Assembly: GCF_029784165.1 (NCBI RefSeq)
Contig: NC_073696.1
Coordinates: forward strand, 181,653,825-181,717,824
Origin: Wyeomyia smithii
Taxonomy: Eukaryota > Arthropoda > Insecta > Diptera > Culicidae
Length of the DNA stretch: 64,000 nt
Direction of reading: 5' to 3'
The notes below the pieces were generated by a model. It did no database searches. It was not told where the DNA came from and saw nothing but the letters and a program-made list of their open reading frames with translations. Positions within the stretch are counted from its first letter, which is position 1. Each line of letters opens with the position of its first letter. Below, piece by piece: positions 47,091 to 59,800 of the stretch. The translations under genes and the position numbers were made by a program.

Positions 47091-48774
47091 GTACATTTTT
47101 GAGTAATGCCCTTTTGAAGGTCGTGAAGTACAAAAAAGTGATATAAAAACGACGAAATACTTATTGTAAAGCACGTATTACAACCACCATTTTATGAAAT
47201 TACTTCCAAAATAGTTTCTACACTTTCCAAGGGTTATATTTCAAGACATTAACAATTAAAGAGAGATTTATTTGAAAATCCCACAGTGCACAGTGGTCTC
47301 AACTCGAAAACTCGTGATCGTCTTAGATTTGACTGTGAAAAATTGATTTCTGTACTCAATGTCTTCAGCAAAATTTTTCCATAGAACAAGGCCTTACTTT
47401 TGGCGTCTTTAGTTTTTCGATCAATCTACCTAAGAGTTAGATAAAAAATATTTTTTCTTATTTTCAATATACCAGATTGTTTCTTTCAGCAAAGTTGTGG
47501 AAAGTTTTAATAGAAAAACAATTGCTGAATACTGTGATGTCCTATCTGTACGTTGGACACGACGAAATAGAGTTTTTTGTGGAACACCCCACTTGAAAAT
47601 CAGTTTTTTGTCTATAATTTTTTCTGTGATTGTCAAAACAACAAATTTTACAAAGTCTTGAGGGAATCTTAGTTGAATGCATAAAATCTTAGAACATTTT
47701 GCATTGTTTTGACCATTACAGACAAAACTATAGACAAAAAACTGATTTTAAGTTGGGGTGTTCCACAAAAAACTCAATTTTGTCATGTCCAACGTACAGA
47801 TAGGACATCGCAGTATTCAGCAATTGTTTTTCTTTTGAAATTTTTCACAACTTTGCTGAAGAAAGCGATCTGGTATATTGAAACTTAGAAAAAATATTTT
47901 TTTTATCTAACTGTTAGGTGGATTGATCGAAAAACTAAAGACGTCAAAAGTAAGGCCTTGTTCTATGGAACAATTTTGCTGAAGACATTGAGTACATGAA
48001 ACCAATTTTTCACAGTCAAATCTAGGACGATCACGATTTTTCGAGTTTAGACCACTGTGCACTATGGAATTTTCAAATAAATCTTTCCACCAATTGTCAA
48101 TGTCTTGAAATATAACTTTTGGAAAGTGTAGAAACTATTTTGGAAGTTATTTCATAAAATGATTGGGGAACATCCATAAATTACGTAGCTTTATTTAGAC
48201 TTTTTTTGACACCCCCCTCCCCCATCGTAGCATTTCGTCACAAAATCAAGACCCCCCTCTAGATAATTACGTAGCTTTATACCAACCCCCCCCCCCCAAC
48301 ATATTTTTTTTTGCGAATTTTATTATCAAAAACATACCTTGTGTCATAAATGAACAACAAAAGACAAGGAAGTAATAAAAATAACCCTAAACATACAAAA
48401 CAGCCATGAAAAGGAACAATCAGAAAAAATCCAAATTTGTTTCTTAGTTTAATATTTGCTACGTAGCTTGGCTTGACCCCCCACCCTTCCCCTCGTCACC
48501 TTTCGTAACAAAACTGCAAACCCCCTCCTCACCCTCGAATGCTACGTCATTTATGAATGTTCCCTTGTTGAAAAACGTGCTTTACAATAAGCATTTCGTC
48601 GTTATTATATCACTTTTTTGTACTTTACGACCTTCAAAAGGGCATTACTCAAAAATGTACCATTCGATGATTTTGAAATTTTGAGCAGACATTCTGGGCA
48701 ACATAACGAATCGAATGGTGTACACAGATTCTTTGGTGCATTTTTTTATAATAACGGTCTGTGGGTGCACCGTG
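47091..48774. mobile_element. Foldback element copy 3, left end missing
   Basis: Same family as 10180-11369. Both arms are long: the left arm starts at the internal GTACATTTTTGAGTAATGCC, and the right end is complete (GTGGGTGCACCGTG at 48774). The right arm retains the ~190 bp lost in copy 1. A 399-bp MITE is inserted at 48166. Confidence 0.85.
48166..48564. mobile_element. PIF/Harbinger-like MITE, 399 bp
   Basis: Ends GGGAACATCCATAAATTACG and the reverse of GGGAACATTCATAAATGACG are inverted repeats, flanked by TTG on both sides (48163-48165, 48565-48567). A three-base target fits PIF/Harbinger elements. C-rich runs lie near both ends. No ORF. Confidence 0.8.
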
Positions 48775-48809
48775 TTTTATAAATTTAAAAATGTAAATTA
48801 ACTTATTAG

Positions 48810-49697
48810 AAAATATTAACTCTTCAATCAGGCTTTTATTTCATCCTGAAAAGGACAATTTGTTGTTCAATTCAATATCGGATAAGATGCCGATCACATC
48901 TTTGCGTTACCACTGAAAGTGCGAATGAAGTATTCTTTGTGATAAAATAAACAGTGAAAATCTGATTTAACACTCAAAACTACAAGGCTCACATGTTGTC
49001 AAAATAAGTCAATTTTTCATTGAATGCATTTACTAGTGCCCGCTATCGCACAGAGACATTTCACTAAACTGCCTCACTGCATCAGCTGCTATCGATGCTG
49101 ATACCCGCTGCAACTGCTACGCTATCTGTAGTCATGCCACAGTTGTGACCGCTATACGCTGCCATTGGTATCCGCTGTTCCTGCATTAGCTGGCCCAGCT
49201 GCTATCGATGCTGAGATCCGCTGCAACTAGTGCGCTATCCATTGTTATGTCACAGCTGTGGTCGCTATCCGCTATCGCTGGTATCCACTGCACTGCTACT
49301 GCTGCTGCTAAGGGAGGACTGCTGTTGTCGCTGTCTAGAACTATTATAAGCGGCTTCGGCTGAAACAGGCTTTTATATAGGCCAAATAGCATATTTTAAA
49401 TTGCAAGGTATATGATTCTGTCGGCCGTGCTTGGGAAGCAATCATATAACAACCAATCAGAGGTCGAATTCTCCGTTTTGACAAGGCTTGAATATTTTCA
49501 ATAGTACAATAGTTTGAATAATAAAATTACAATTATCTTTATTTGGGAAGAATCTTAGAAGGTTTTCCAATCTATTGCTGCAGTAACGGAGGAAATCCAT
49601 CGAATACTAACCGATTTATTAGTATTTGAAATTGGACATATTTTTCACTTTTTACGGTTTTAGATTTCCATTTCACATCCCTATGTAGCCAAACTTC
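48810..49697. repeat. Promoter-like repeat (copy 2)
   Basis: Shares 13800-14230 in two blocks (48810-48920 and 49365-49697). The minus strand has a reversed CCAAT box (complement of 49451-49460) and TATATAAAAG (complement of 49371-49380). Between the blocks lies a CAG/CTG-rich tandem duplication. The right end is cut off by an RTE fragment. Confidence 0.6.
49080..49310 (+). repeat. Tandem duplication, two ~110-bp units
   Basis: CAGCTGCTATCGATGCTGA is repeated at 49084 and 49198, each followed by similar CCGCTGCAACT, GTGACCGCTAT/GTGGTCGCTATC and GGTATCC-CTG segments. Confidence 0.8.
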
Positions 49698-50067
49698 CTG
49701 CGATCGATACTTGGCGGTAAACCGGAAGATGGAGTGTGGCGCAGACGCATGAATCACGAGCTGTAACAGGTATACAAAAATGCTGATATAGTGAAGATAA
49801 TACAGCGGGGCAGGCTTCAGTGGACTGGACATGTATCCAGAATGCCAGACGAGAAAGCCGCCAAAACTATCTTCAGTAGAGAACCAGGAAGAGGCCATCG
49901 ACTCCGTGGTAGGCCTCACACGCGGTGGAAGAAAATGCACGATCTGCTGGTGTACGAGGAGACTGGATAACGGCTGCCCAAGACAGAAGAAGCTGGACAT
50001 CTCTAATTCGTTCGGCCCTAGACCGGCGAACGATCCGTTAGCCAACAAAGTAAAGTAGAGTAAGTAG
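49698..50067 (+). mobile_element. RTE 3' fragment
   Basis: Matches the last ~390 bp of the RTE element at 7786-8177 (TGCGATCGATACTTGGCGG to the AAAGTAAAGT tail), 5'-truncated, with a shorter tail at 50046-50067. Insertion interrupts the promoter-like repeat at AAACTTCCTG. Confidence 0.88.
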
Positions 50068-50129
50068 TTTGTGAAAAGACCCGAAGTCAAACTCCTCTCT
50101 CACTCATACAGACAGTAGCAACATTTAAA

Positions 50130-50402
50130 TAACTGAGTAAGAACACTAAACACACAGATACATCACAGGCTCAGTATATTGCTTTAATATTGGTCGCGCG
50201 TCATGCGTTGAATGCTTGAATGTGGAAACAGAATAGAAAGCAACTTATCAAGTGCGGCGAACATCGCCGCAAGCAGCAATCTGTCATTGTTCTTCGCCAC
50301 TGTATGAAAACGCTAGTCTTTTCCTTGATGACGAGCTAAGGAAACACGCGCAGGTTTCTCGAGCACTACCAGTTTGCGATCCTGGTCACGGCACCAATTT
50401 TA
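50130..50402 (-). other. LTR-retrotransposon leader with primer-binding site
   Basis: Directly after the LTR end, the minus strand reads TAAAAT then TGGTGCCGTGACCAGGAT, the usual primer-binding-site region of BEL/Pao-type elements. The following ~270 bp is non-coding leader. Gag and pol are not present. Confidence 0.6.
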
Positions 50403-51063
50403 TGTTGGCGCTTACCCTACGTTGTGTTATTTTTTAATCAGCGGTAAACTCGCACGTTAACGCGTCACCATCAGGGCAATCACGGCCCAAAGCACTTACG
50501 GACGAATGCTGCGCGCGGACAGGTGGAACGGGAGGATTTTCTGGGACACTTAGAATAAAAAACCGGGTGTTTAATTTAACAATATATTTGTCTTTAATCA
50601 CAACGATAGCTACTGGCAATGAGCCGAGTAGCTATGCGACTTACGGCCACTAGGCGCAACGGCCGACATAAATGTACCGTAGGTAACTAAGCGAAACTGA
50701 ACGAATGAACACTGACACTTTTCAAATTAGGCCGAAAACTGGCGCGTCCTGCGCTGCGGAGTCGGTTCACCTTGTCGTGGATTAATGTACAGCTCTACTT
50801 AGCGCTGTACATTAACCTACGGCAAGGCAAACCGTCTCCGCAATGCAGAACGCGCCAGTATGTAAACGGCCTTATAGAGAATTTACTTGAACACTGGCGC
50901 TGCCGTGGAGAGCCCTTTTATAGGCTGCCGAGCAGTGGGCAGCATTATCGAGCGGTAAACAAACCCACAGAATGAGCGTGCGCAATCGGCGTCGCTTAGG
51001 CCTCAGCTGGTCACTTACGGGCGACAGTCATGCCCAGCTGCGGCGAGAGTTTTGGCGCGAACA
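50403..51063 (-). mobile_element. Probable BEL/Pao LTR, 661 bp
   Basis: On the minus strand it would start TGTTCGCGCC (at 51063) and end GCGCCAACA (at 50403), giving TG..CA ends with a short inverted repeat, next to the primer-binding site. The outer boundary is inferred from these ends only, because the partner LTR is not in the window. A hairpin lies inside. Confidence 0.55.
50738..50859. repeat. Hairpin, 122 bp, within the LTR
   Basis: ACTGGCGCGTCCTGCGCTGC at the left pairs with the reverse of ACTGGCGCGTTCTGCATTGC at the right, and the inner arms (TTAATGTACAGC) pair fully. An outer AGGCCG/CGGCCT pair extends it to 50729-50872. Confidence 0.75.
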
Positions 51064-51351
51064 ATGATTTTAACAGTAATTTCCAATCATAAACTGCTTG
51101 GCGACTTGTTGAGATATTTCAATGTTATGGTTAAAAATTTTAGTTTTTTCATGAAAACACGCTTTTTCGTGAGTTATTTGTGATTCCCCAGTAACAAACA
51201 TAGATTTATTTAAATATACGATTTATATAACACAATTCTTTTTTGACAGCAAAAAAATTGGATGAATAATTAAAAAGTTATTTCTATCCATTATATTTTT
51301 CAACCCTTGGAAATATATCACCGGGAATGGGAACGTAACCTTAACTGCAAT

Positions 51352-51866
51352 CAGAGCCGGATTTAAGGGTGGCTGCCTATCCGGATGATCTGAAAAATGG
51401 ATGGAAAACGAGTAAGCTCAGCTTTTTTCGTTCGCTAAGCAATTTCATAGTCCAGAGAATAGTTCATTAGAATTACATTTATACAATATGATTGTGAACA
51501 ACGATATGCAAAACGTATTTGTAAGCGCTGAAATTGCCTTGCGGATTTATTTGAGTTTAATGATCTCGAACGCAACTGGGGAAAGGTCTTTTTCGAAGAC
51601 GAAACTGATTAAAAATAGGTTGCGTACGACTATGAAGAATGGAAGGCTATCAAACTTAGCATTGTTGAGTTGCGAGTACGCTATACTGAAGGAGGTTAAT
51701 GTGAATATTTATTTAATAAGTTCTCTGCAAGAAAAAAACTCGTAAGAAAATTTTTGGTAATAACAAATAAATGTTTTTAATTCGTACGATACCAAAAAAG
51801 GTTGTTTTATTTTAGGGCCCCCACTTAAAACTGGGCCCGGGCCCCACAATCGTAAATTCGGCTCTG
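51352..51866 (+). mobile_element. hAT deletion derivative, 515 bp, exact 8-bp duplication
   Basis: The ends CAGAGCCGGATTTAA and the reverse of CAGAGCCGAATTTA are inverted repeats. Exact 8-bp direct repeats ACTGCAAT flank it (51344-51351, 51867-51874). It keeps only the last part of the transposase gene, so it must have been moved by an enzyme made elsewhere. Confidence 0.93.
51488..51745 (+). pseudogene. hAT transposase C-terminal dimerisation domain
   Basis: An 85-codon open frame reads FVSAEIALRIYLSLMISNAT, GERSFSKTKLIKNRLRTTM and LSNLALLSCEYAILKEVNVN. This is the conserved hAT C-terminal dimerisation segment (ERSFSKLKLIKNRLRSTM type), as in ZMYM-like hAT transposases. The catalytic core is absent. 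The frame is intact at its end, followed by AATAAA at 51766. Confidence 0.85.
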
Positions 51867-51874
51867 ACTGCAAT

Positions 51875-54461
51875 TAACCATAGGTTATTTGGCGTTCATC
51901 GTTTCATCGTTTCCTTGCATTGATTGTGATTACCGTAGGAACACCACGTCAACTACTTAAGTTAATTCAATGAACTCTCACAGTCGCATCTACACGGTAA
52001 TGCAGTGGGCAAAAGGGTAGCGCGGTTGTTCTAACACCAGCCTTCTATTTCACACGAAATTTACCGGATCATTCATCTAATCCTTTTAAAGCCGAAAAAT
52101 CCCTCTCAAATCAACATGCGAAAGCGTCCATAACCGTTTACTCAATTGTTGATTCTGAATTCAAGCTTACTGTTGATAGCAAGCCCCAACACCACCGTAT
52201 CAGGATGGTAAACATCCTGTTCGCTCTGTTCTTATGTCAAACCTTCGGCATCCGTTCGTTAATGGGCATGTGTGCGTGCAAGAGGAGAACATCCAGCACG
52301 CAAGTCCCTTAACTTTATACCCTGTGTCGTATCGAATTTTCTCACAAAAGCAGTCGTGCTTTTACGCAGTGCATGTCAGGATAATACCATTAGTCAATGT
52401 TGTTTTGTATACAATAATAAAAAACTATTACCGCCAATTTTATTCTACAGTAAAGATAGTCGAAAATTCATATGTCCCTGGAAGTTAACAAAGTGTTCAA
52501 TAGATACGATAATATTGTGTTCGTGGATGTGCAAAATTTTGTAAGTAAACGTCGTTCTTTTCTAGGAGGTTAATTGAATTCTTATATTTAGCCTCGTAAT
52601 TGATTCGATGTTCTGAATATCAATAAGTGGACATTTTATTTGCTGTTTCATTCACTTTACTTGTGTAAAATTTTTTAATTGGTACCTATGAAAAATTTTT
52701 TTCCAATAAAAATACGTTTCATCTGTATTGAACTTGTTAATTGACCAAACTTATGCATGTTATTCGAGCATCCTACCGAAGCCTCATGGATTCGGTACGA
52801 CAGCCAAGTTGCTACCGGAGGGGCGCAGTCTGTGTTGGACTTTAAACTTCTCCCACTGCTTGTTTTTAATCGGTTGATATGCTGGCGTGTTGCCTCCAAT
52901 CATCGCATTCAAGCGTTACAATACTTGAACTGGCTACCGACCGCGTGTAGTTTTTTAGCTATGTCTGAAAACTGACTTTTAACTTGTGCATTTGCGGAAT
53001 AGTTAATTTACTCATCGACGCAGACATTTAACCTCAGAAGTTATCCCCAATTGATTCCATGAATATACGGGAAAAATAAAGCTGCCATATTTAATCATAA
53101 TAACTATGACATATCTGAGTAGAAAATGCTCGGTACTCCCAAAAAAAAACTCTTTTTAAAGAACAAACAAAAATCTCGCAAAAAACAACGCCAAACTGAA
53201 TATTGATGATACAACGGTAAAACTATTAAATATAAAAATGGCACTAGACTATATCGTGAGAGAGGCAAGTTGTAACTGGCTCTGGACGATGGAACGCACG
53301 AGTAAACTTAGTAGGTATAAGATGAAAAAGCAGTTTGTCGAGCAAATGATTCTGTGCTGTGCAATTGGCCGTCGAGCCACTTTGCGCCATGACAGACGAA
53401 TACACGCACGGTCAAATGATTGATGTCACTCAAACAAAATGTGCGCTTTTTCGATATTTTGTTCACTTACCAACGTCGTTTGCAATTGACCACGGTCTGG
53501 GAATGGAAGAAGGTACTATTCTAAAAATATAATATAGACTAGAGAAAAATGCCTCAAAGTATTATCAGAAACTTGGTTGAAAACTATACATCCAGAAGTG
53601 GTTCAAAGACATTGGCTAAGAAATGTGCATGCGATAGATAACTTGCCGATCAAACGGCTAGGTACTACCACAACTACTTTAAATTACAACAACTTTGTTT
53701 TTGTGCGTGAACTGTGGAAAGTATTGTAATTTGCATTTAAAAAAATTGCAATACTGAAATGAACTTGAAACGTTTTGAAGGTGGATAATTTTAAATGTTA
53801 ATAGCTTTAATAATTGTTTCGAATGCAACAGCCATCATGCCTTGTTGCGTTACTAGCTAAAATGTACTAGTTTTTAATGATTTTATCATTTTGTTTTACG
53901 TGATGAAAATTGATGAAAAGTTCCAAAGACGTTGTTGATGTTATAATTTGAAGTCTGCTGACGCGTACGGTTGTGTACTGTTTTTGTAGTAATCATATTT
54001 ACATTTTTTAAACTTATTCTTCAAAAAATCGAAGCACAGGAACTGTAGTAATACAAGCTTAATAGAAAAGAGAAAATCAACAACTCTCCAAGTGTTTAAT
54101 GCTGATGCAGATCCTAAAAAAACTTTACTAGCATATCGGTTAGCATATAAGCTTGTGTGTTTTTTTAAGTTTTTCTACATTATGCGCATATCATAAAAGG
54201 GATAGTTCGTTGTTGAAGAAAACTATAACATGGAAACTAAAAGGTTGAATAATCTCAGTAAAAAATCGTAGGAACTGTGACAAAAAAGCATGTTTCATCT
54301 TAATGAATCGATATTGATATAACCAGCCAGTCGTGTCGAGCTCACAAATTGATTTGTCATCAGTTGAATAATAGGATTCTTGCAAGAGTTTTGGAAAAAA
54401 AACCGTTTGGTAGGTTTTGGCAACACGGGAATCATCAATATGCCATGCTCTAAGACTAATT
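51875..54461. other. No gene recognised
   Basis: AT-rich, no ORF with recognisable homology, no clear inverted-end element. Confidence 0.45.
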
Positions 54462-55229
54462 AAAATACGGTTTTAGGTAGAAGAGTAATGCATTGCCAAA
54501 ACCGCAAGCAGTTAGGTCATACAGCCACCTACTGCTGCAACAAGGCACGCTGCAGCAAGTGCGGAGGCAACCATGCTGAGACCGCTTGCAGTGAGGATAC
54601 TGAAAAGTGTCTTTACTGCGAGGGAACTCGGCATGACCTTTCGGCGTGTCCCACGTACAAACAGCGCGAGAAAAAAAAATTAAGCGTTCCCTCAAGGAAC
54701 GATCAAAGCGCTCTTTTGCAGAAATGCTTAAAAGGGCTGAGCCACTCTCGACAGGAAACATTTTTTCCTTTTTGCCAACCGATGAGGGTACCTCTGACGA
54801 TCCCGTCGAAGGGTGTTCTTATGCCATGCCAGAAGGATCTAGGGAGAGGAGAATGATCAACTCTCCTAATCTTTCTCGCAAAGGTCGCAAGATAACTCTA
54901 GCGGAATGACCAATAAGCCAACACAAAAAGGAAGCGGTGAAGAAAAACCGAAGCAAGTACCTCCCGGTTTTAATTTTAAATCAAACCAGGAGTACCCACC
55001 GCTTCCTGGGGCACCAAAAACCCCTCGTGCACCCATTTCTCGATCAGAAGATCAAAAAGAAACAGGGTTCATAAAATTTTCTGATATTGTGGACTGGATA
55101 TTTAAAGCATTCAACATACCAGATCCCCTACAAAATATCTCTTCTTGCCCTCCTTCCTACAGTGAAAACCTTTTTGAAGCAGCTAGCAGCTACTTGGCCC
55201 CTCATTTCAGCTATTATATCTTTCGATGA
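54462..55229 (+). pseudogene. I-like D ORF1, 5'-truncated
   Basis: Visible zinc knuckles: C-x2-C..H-x4-C arrangements in QLGHTATYCCNKARCSKCGG, HAETACSEDTEKCLYCEG and HDLSACPTYKQRE. An A-run frameshift near 54670 is followed by IKRSLKERSKRSFAEMLKR. The end FSDIVDWIFKAFNIPDPLQN matches copy C. The stop (55227-55229) overlaps the ORF2 ATG (55226-55228) as ATGA. Confidence 0.85.
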
Positions 55230-56438
55230 CTAATACGGCGAAAGAGGTTATGAATTTTATCACTGTATTACAGTGGAATTGCAGAAGTATCATCCCCAAA
55301 TTTGATTTATTTTCTCATTTGATAAATACATACAATTGGGACGCATTTGCGCTCTATGAAACCTTTCTCAATTCAAACGATCAACTGAATTTCCACGATT
55401 TTAACATTATTCGTCGAGATCGAGACTCACACGGTGGAGGGGTACTTTTAGGGATCAAAAAGTGCTATTCCTTCTTCAGAATCAACCTCCCCTCGATCTC
55501 GAGTATTGAAGTCGTTGCCATTCAAACCAACATGGATGGAAAAGATCTTTGCCTTGTGACACTTTTGAACACTGGGGAAGCGACACGTGTACCTAATCCT
55601 CCAGTACGTGAAAGCGTGCTTGACCTATCCCTTTCCTCGACATCACTAGCGTTAGATTGCCAGTGGAAAGTAATCAATGATACCCACGGTAGTGATCATC
55701 TTCCAATTGTTATTCCAATTGCTAATGGTTCAACTCCCCCGGATCCAATCAATATTTCATACGACCTCAAACGTAATATTGATTGGAAGTCTTATGAGAC
55801 GATTATTGCGGAATCCATCGAGTCTCACGAAGAACTTCCTCCGGAGGAAGAATACGCGTTCATTTCTGGCTTGATCATCGATGCCGCGACTCGAGCTCAG
55901 ACGAAACCGATACCCGGGGTAACGATTAGACAGCGTCCTCCTACCAAGTGGTGGGACAAAGAGTGCTCTGAACTGTACGCGCGAAGGTCCTCGGCGTATA
56001 AGGACTACCGAAAGTACGGCTCTGTTAATCTGCTTCGAAGGTACGAGGTACAGGCAGTACAGGAACAGGCAGATGACGAGCCTAAAGAAAGCGAAAAAAC
56101 GCGGATACTGGCGGCGGTTTGTAAACGCGTTGTCGAGGGAAACAGCGATGAGCACTCTTTGGGATACCGCCAGGCGCATGCGGAATCGTAACGTTTCAAA
56201 TGAGAGTGAGGAGTATTCAGATCGCTGGATACTCGATTTTGCCAAAAAGGTCTGTCCGGACTCTGTACCGGAACAGAAAACCTTTCGCGACGCGTTTTTA
56301 GTAACTACGGAAGGGCCTCCATTTTCGATGTTGGAATTTTCAATGGCTCTCCTGTCGTGCAACAATAAGGCTCCAAGGTTAGATAGAATAAAATTCAACT
56401 TGTTGAAGAATCTACCCGACTCTGCAAAAAGACGCTTG
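55226..56438 (+). pseudogene. I-like D ORF2, N-terminal part with endonuclease deletion
   Basis: Begins MTNTAKEVMNFITVLQWNCR. Relative to C, about 70-75 residues of the endonuclease between KDLCLVTLLN and TGEATRVPNPP are missing in frame, including the GDFNSH motif. GSDHLPIVIPIANGS remains. A frameshift near 56060 moves to the frame KKAKKRGYWRRFVNALSRET. Continues to RIKFNLLKNLPDSAKRRL, where C is inserted. Confidence 0.88.
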
Positions 56439-56816
56439 TTTTTTTTTTTTTTCTTCACATAACATTTATTTGACACGGCACAAATACAATTTAATGTTTA
56501 ACGGCGCCAATTATATCTGATGACATAAAAACTAAAGCAAATTTTTTATCCTCGCTGCCGACTACGAGCTGAAATTAAGTCTAACTTAAAACTAGCATGG
56601 GATTTCCAATCAGTGTTTTGTTGTTCAATGGTCGTCTGATAATCGTCGAATGGCATGTATGGATTCGTTCTGCTGAGCCACGATGTCGTGAGTTGGGACA
56701 GAGGCTCGTAGTCCTTGGGTCCTGGTTCTATTGTGCGGGGTCTGGTTGCTGGTTTTGTGCTTAAGGTTCAAACGTGTTCTTGTCGTTTTGTTGGGTGTAG
56801 ACGGAGGGGAACGGGA

Positions 56817-59800
56817 CTAGACTGGGGCGTGGATGGATTTCAGGAAAACGTATATAAGGGACATGTAGGATAGGTCACGGCTCGCCAAGACATCACGAAC
56901 AGGAACAGCCGGCTGTCTACCCTCGGCCTGCAGGGAAGCTATTAATTTAGACCTGGCGTCACGGTGTACAGGGCATGACCAAACCACATGCTCTATGTCG
57001 TGATAACCTTCACCACAGGCACAGATACCACTTTCCCCGAGCCCAACACGACGGAGGAGCGCGTCAAATCTATAGTGATTGGACATAAGCCGGGACATCA
57101 CGCAAATGAAATCCCGACCTACATCCAACCCCTTGAACCACGGGTTCGTCGATACCTTGGGTATAATGGAATGTAACCACCTTCCCAATTCCCCTCTGGT
57201 CCAAGCATTTTGCCAACTGATGATCGTATTCTGACGTACAAATGCGAAAAATTCATTAAAGGCAATTGGTCTTTCATAAATATCACCGTTTGTTGCGCCC
57301 ACCTTAGCCAAAGAGTCCGCTTTCTCATTACCCGGTATCGAGCAGTGAGAAGGGACCCACGCTAAGGTAATCTGAGTAGATTTTTCGGATAAAGCACTCA
57401 GATGTTCCCGTATTTTCCCCAGGAAATACGGAGAGTGCTTAACATCTTTCATCGATCGGAGAGCCTCAATGGAACTGAGACTGTCCGTAAAGATGAAATA
57501 ATGGTCCGTGGGCATTTTTTCGATAATCCCTAGGGTGCACTGAATTGCAGCTAATTCTGCGACGTAAACAGAAGCAGGATTATCGAGCTTATGGGAGACG
57601 GTTAAATTGTTATTGAAGATACCGAAGCCAGTGGACCCATCAAGAAGTGATCCGTCAGTGTAGTACATATTGTCGCAGTTGATGTTTCGATATTTATTGG
57701 AAAAAATTTTAGGGATCTGCTGCACGCGTAAATGATCCGGGATTCCACGAGTTTCTTCTATCATGGATGTATCGAAAAACACAGTAGAATCAGAAGTATT
57801 TGATAAGTCGACACGATTTGGAATATTCGAAGAAGGGTTAATATTTTGGGACATGTGATTGAAATACAATGTCATAAAACGGGTTTGAGAATTAAGTTCG
57901 ATTAACCTTTCAAAATTTTCAATCACGGGACGGTTCAAGACCTCACATTTGATAAGAATACGAGAAGACAGGCTCCAGAAGCGGTTTTTCAATGGTAGTA
58001 CTCCAGCTAAAACCTCCAAACTCATCGTATGGGTCGACTGCATGCAACCTAAGGCGATACGCAAACAACGATATTGTATTCGCTCCAGTTTGATCAAATG
58101 TGTGTTTGCTGCGGAGCGGAAGCAGAAACACCCGTATTCAATAACAGACAATATCGTTGTTTGGTAAAGCCTTATAAGGTCTCCTGGATGGGCTCCCCAC
58201 CATTGTCCGGTTATTGTACGAAGAAAATTCACTCTTTGTTGACCTTTTTTCATCAGATACCTCACGTGACAACCCCAGGTGCCTTTAGAGTCGAACCAGA
58301 CACCAAGATATTTGTGTACCAAAACCTGAGAAATCGTTTTACCCATTAATTGTGTTTGAAGCTGAGCAGGTTCATGCTTCCTAGAAAAAACTACTATCTC
58401 AGTCTTCTCCGGAGAGAATTCGATACCTAGCTGTAAGCCCAAGCAGACAAATTGTCCAAGGTATCTTGCAATGGTCCTTGCAAATCGGCAGCTTTGGCTC
58501 CTGTAACAGAGATTACACTGTCGTCTGCAAGTTGTCTTATCGTGCATGAATTTGCCAGACATTCGTCGATGTCATTTACATAAAAGTTGTAAAGAAGGGG
58601 GCTTAAACATGAGCCCTGGGGAAGACCCATGTAGCTAATGCGAAAAGTTGCCAAATCGCCATGCGTAAAATGCATGTGCTTTTCGGACAACAAATTGTGC
58701 AAAAAAATGTTCAAAATTGGAGAAAATCCTTGTCGGTGAAGTTTACCCGAAAGAATGTCAATAGAAACGGAATCAAAAGCCCCCTTAATGTCCAAGAACG
58801 CAGACGCCATTTGTTCTTTACGAGCATACGCCAGCTGAATATCTGTTGAAAGCAACGCAAGACAATCATTCGTCCCTTTGGCACGGCGGAAGCCAAATTG
58901 AGTTTCTGATAGTAGACCATTTGATTCGACCCAGTGGTCTAAACGACGGAGTATCATTTTTTCCATCAATTTCCGGATACAGGATAGCATTGCAATCGGC
59001 TTGTGATTAGAAGCTGGTTTCCCTGGTTTTTGGATGGCGATCACCTTCACTTGCCTCCAATCCTGCGGTACAATGTTTTGCTCCAGGAACTTATTGAACA
59101 AGTTCAACAAGCGCCTCTTGGCATTGCCGGGTAGATTCTTCAACAAGTTGAATTTGATTCTATCTAATCCAGGCGCGTTATTGTTACAGGACAGGAGGGC
59201 AACTGAAAATTCTGCCATCGTAAAAGGTGATTCTATCGCGTCGTGGCCCGGAGACGCATCGCGAACAATATTTTGCTCAGGAACAGAGTCCGGACATACT
59301 TTCCTGGCAAAATCAAATATCCACCTACTTGAAGACTCCTCGCTTTCGTTGACCGTTACGCGATTCCGCATTCTTCGGGCTGTGTTCCAAAGAGTGCTCA
59401 TCGATGTCTCCCTCGACGTCTCGTTCACGAACCGACGCCAATATCCACGTTTCTTTGCTTTAGCCAAGCTTTTAAGCTTGGTATCAAGCTCCGAATACCG
59501 TAAATAGTCGCCAGGTATACCTCCCGTCTGGTAGGCCTTAAACGCGTCGGATCTTTGCGTGTAGACATCGGAGCACTCTTGGTCCCACCACGGAGTGGGA
59601 GGCCGTTCTTTGATCGTTACGCCGGGATATTTCTTCGTTTGGGCTTGCAACGCGGCGTCGAGAATCAAGCCCGCGAGGAGGTTGTATTCTTCAAGTGGTG
59701 AATGATGTTGAATCGACTCGACCGCTTTTGAAATCATTTCCTCGTATAACTTCCAATCGACATTTCGTGTGAGGTCATACGGAATGTCAATTGGTCGCAT

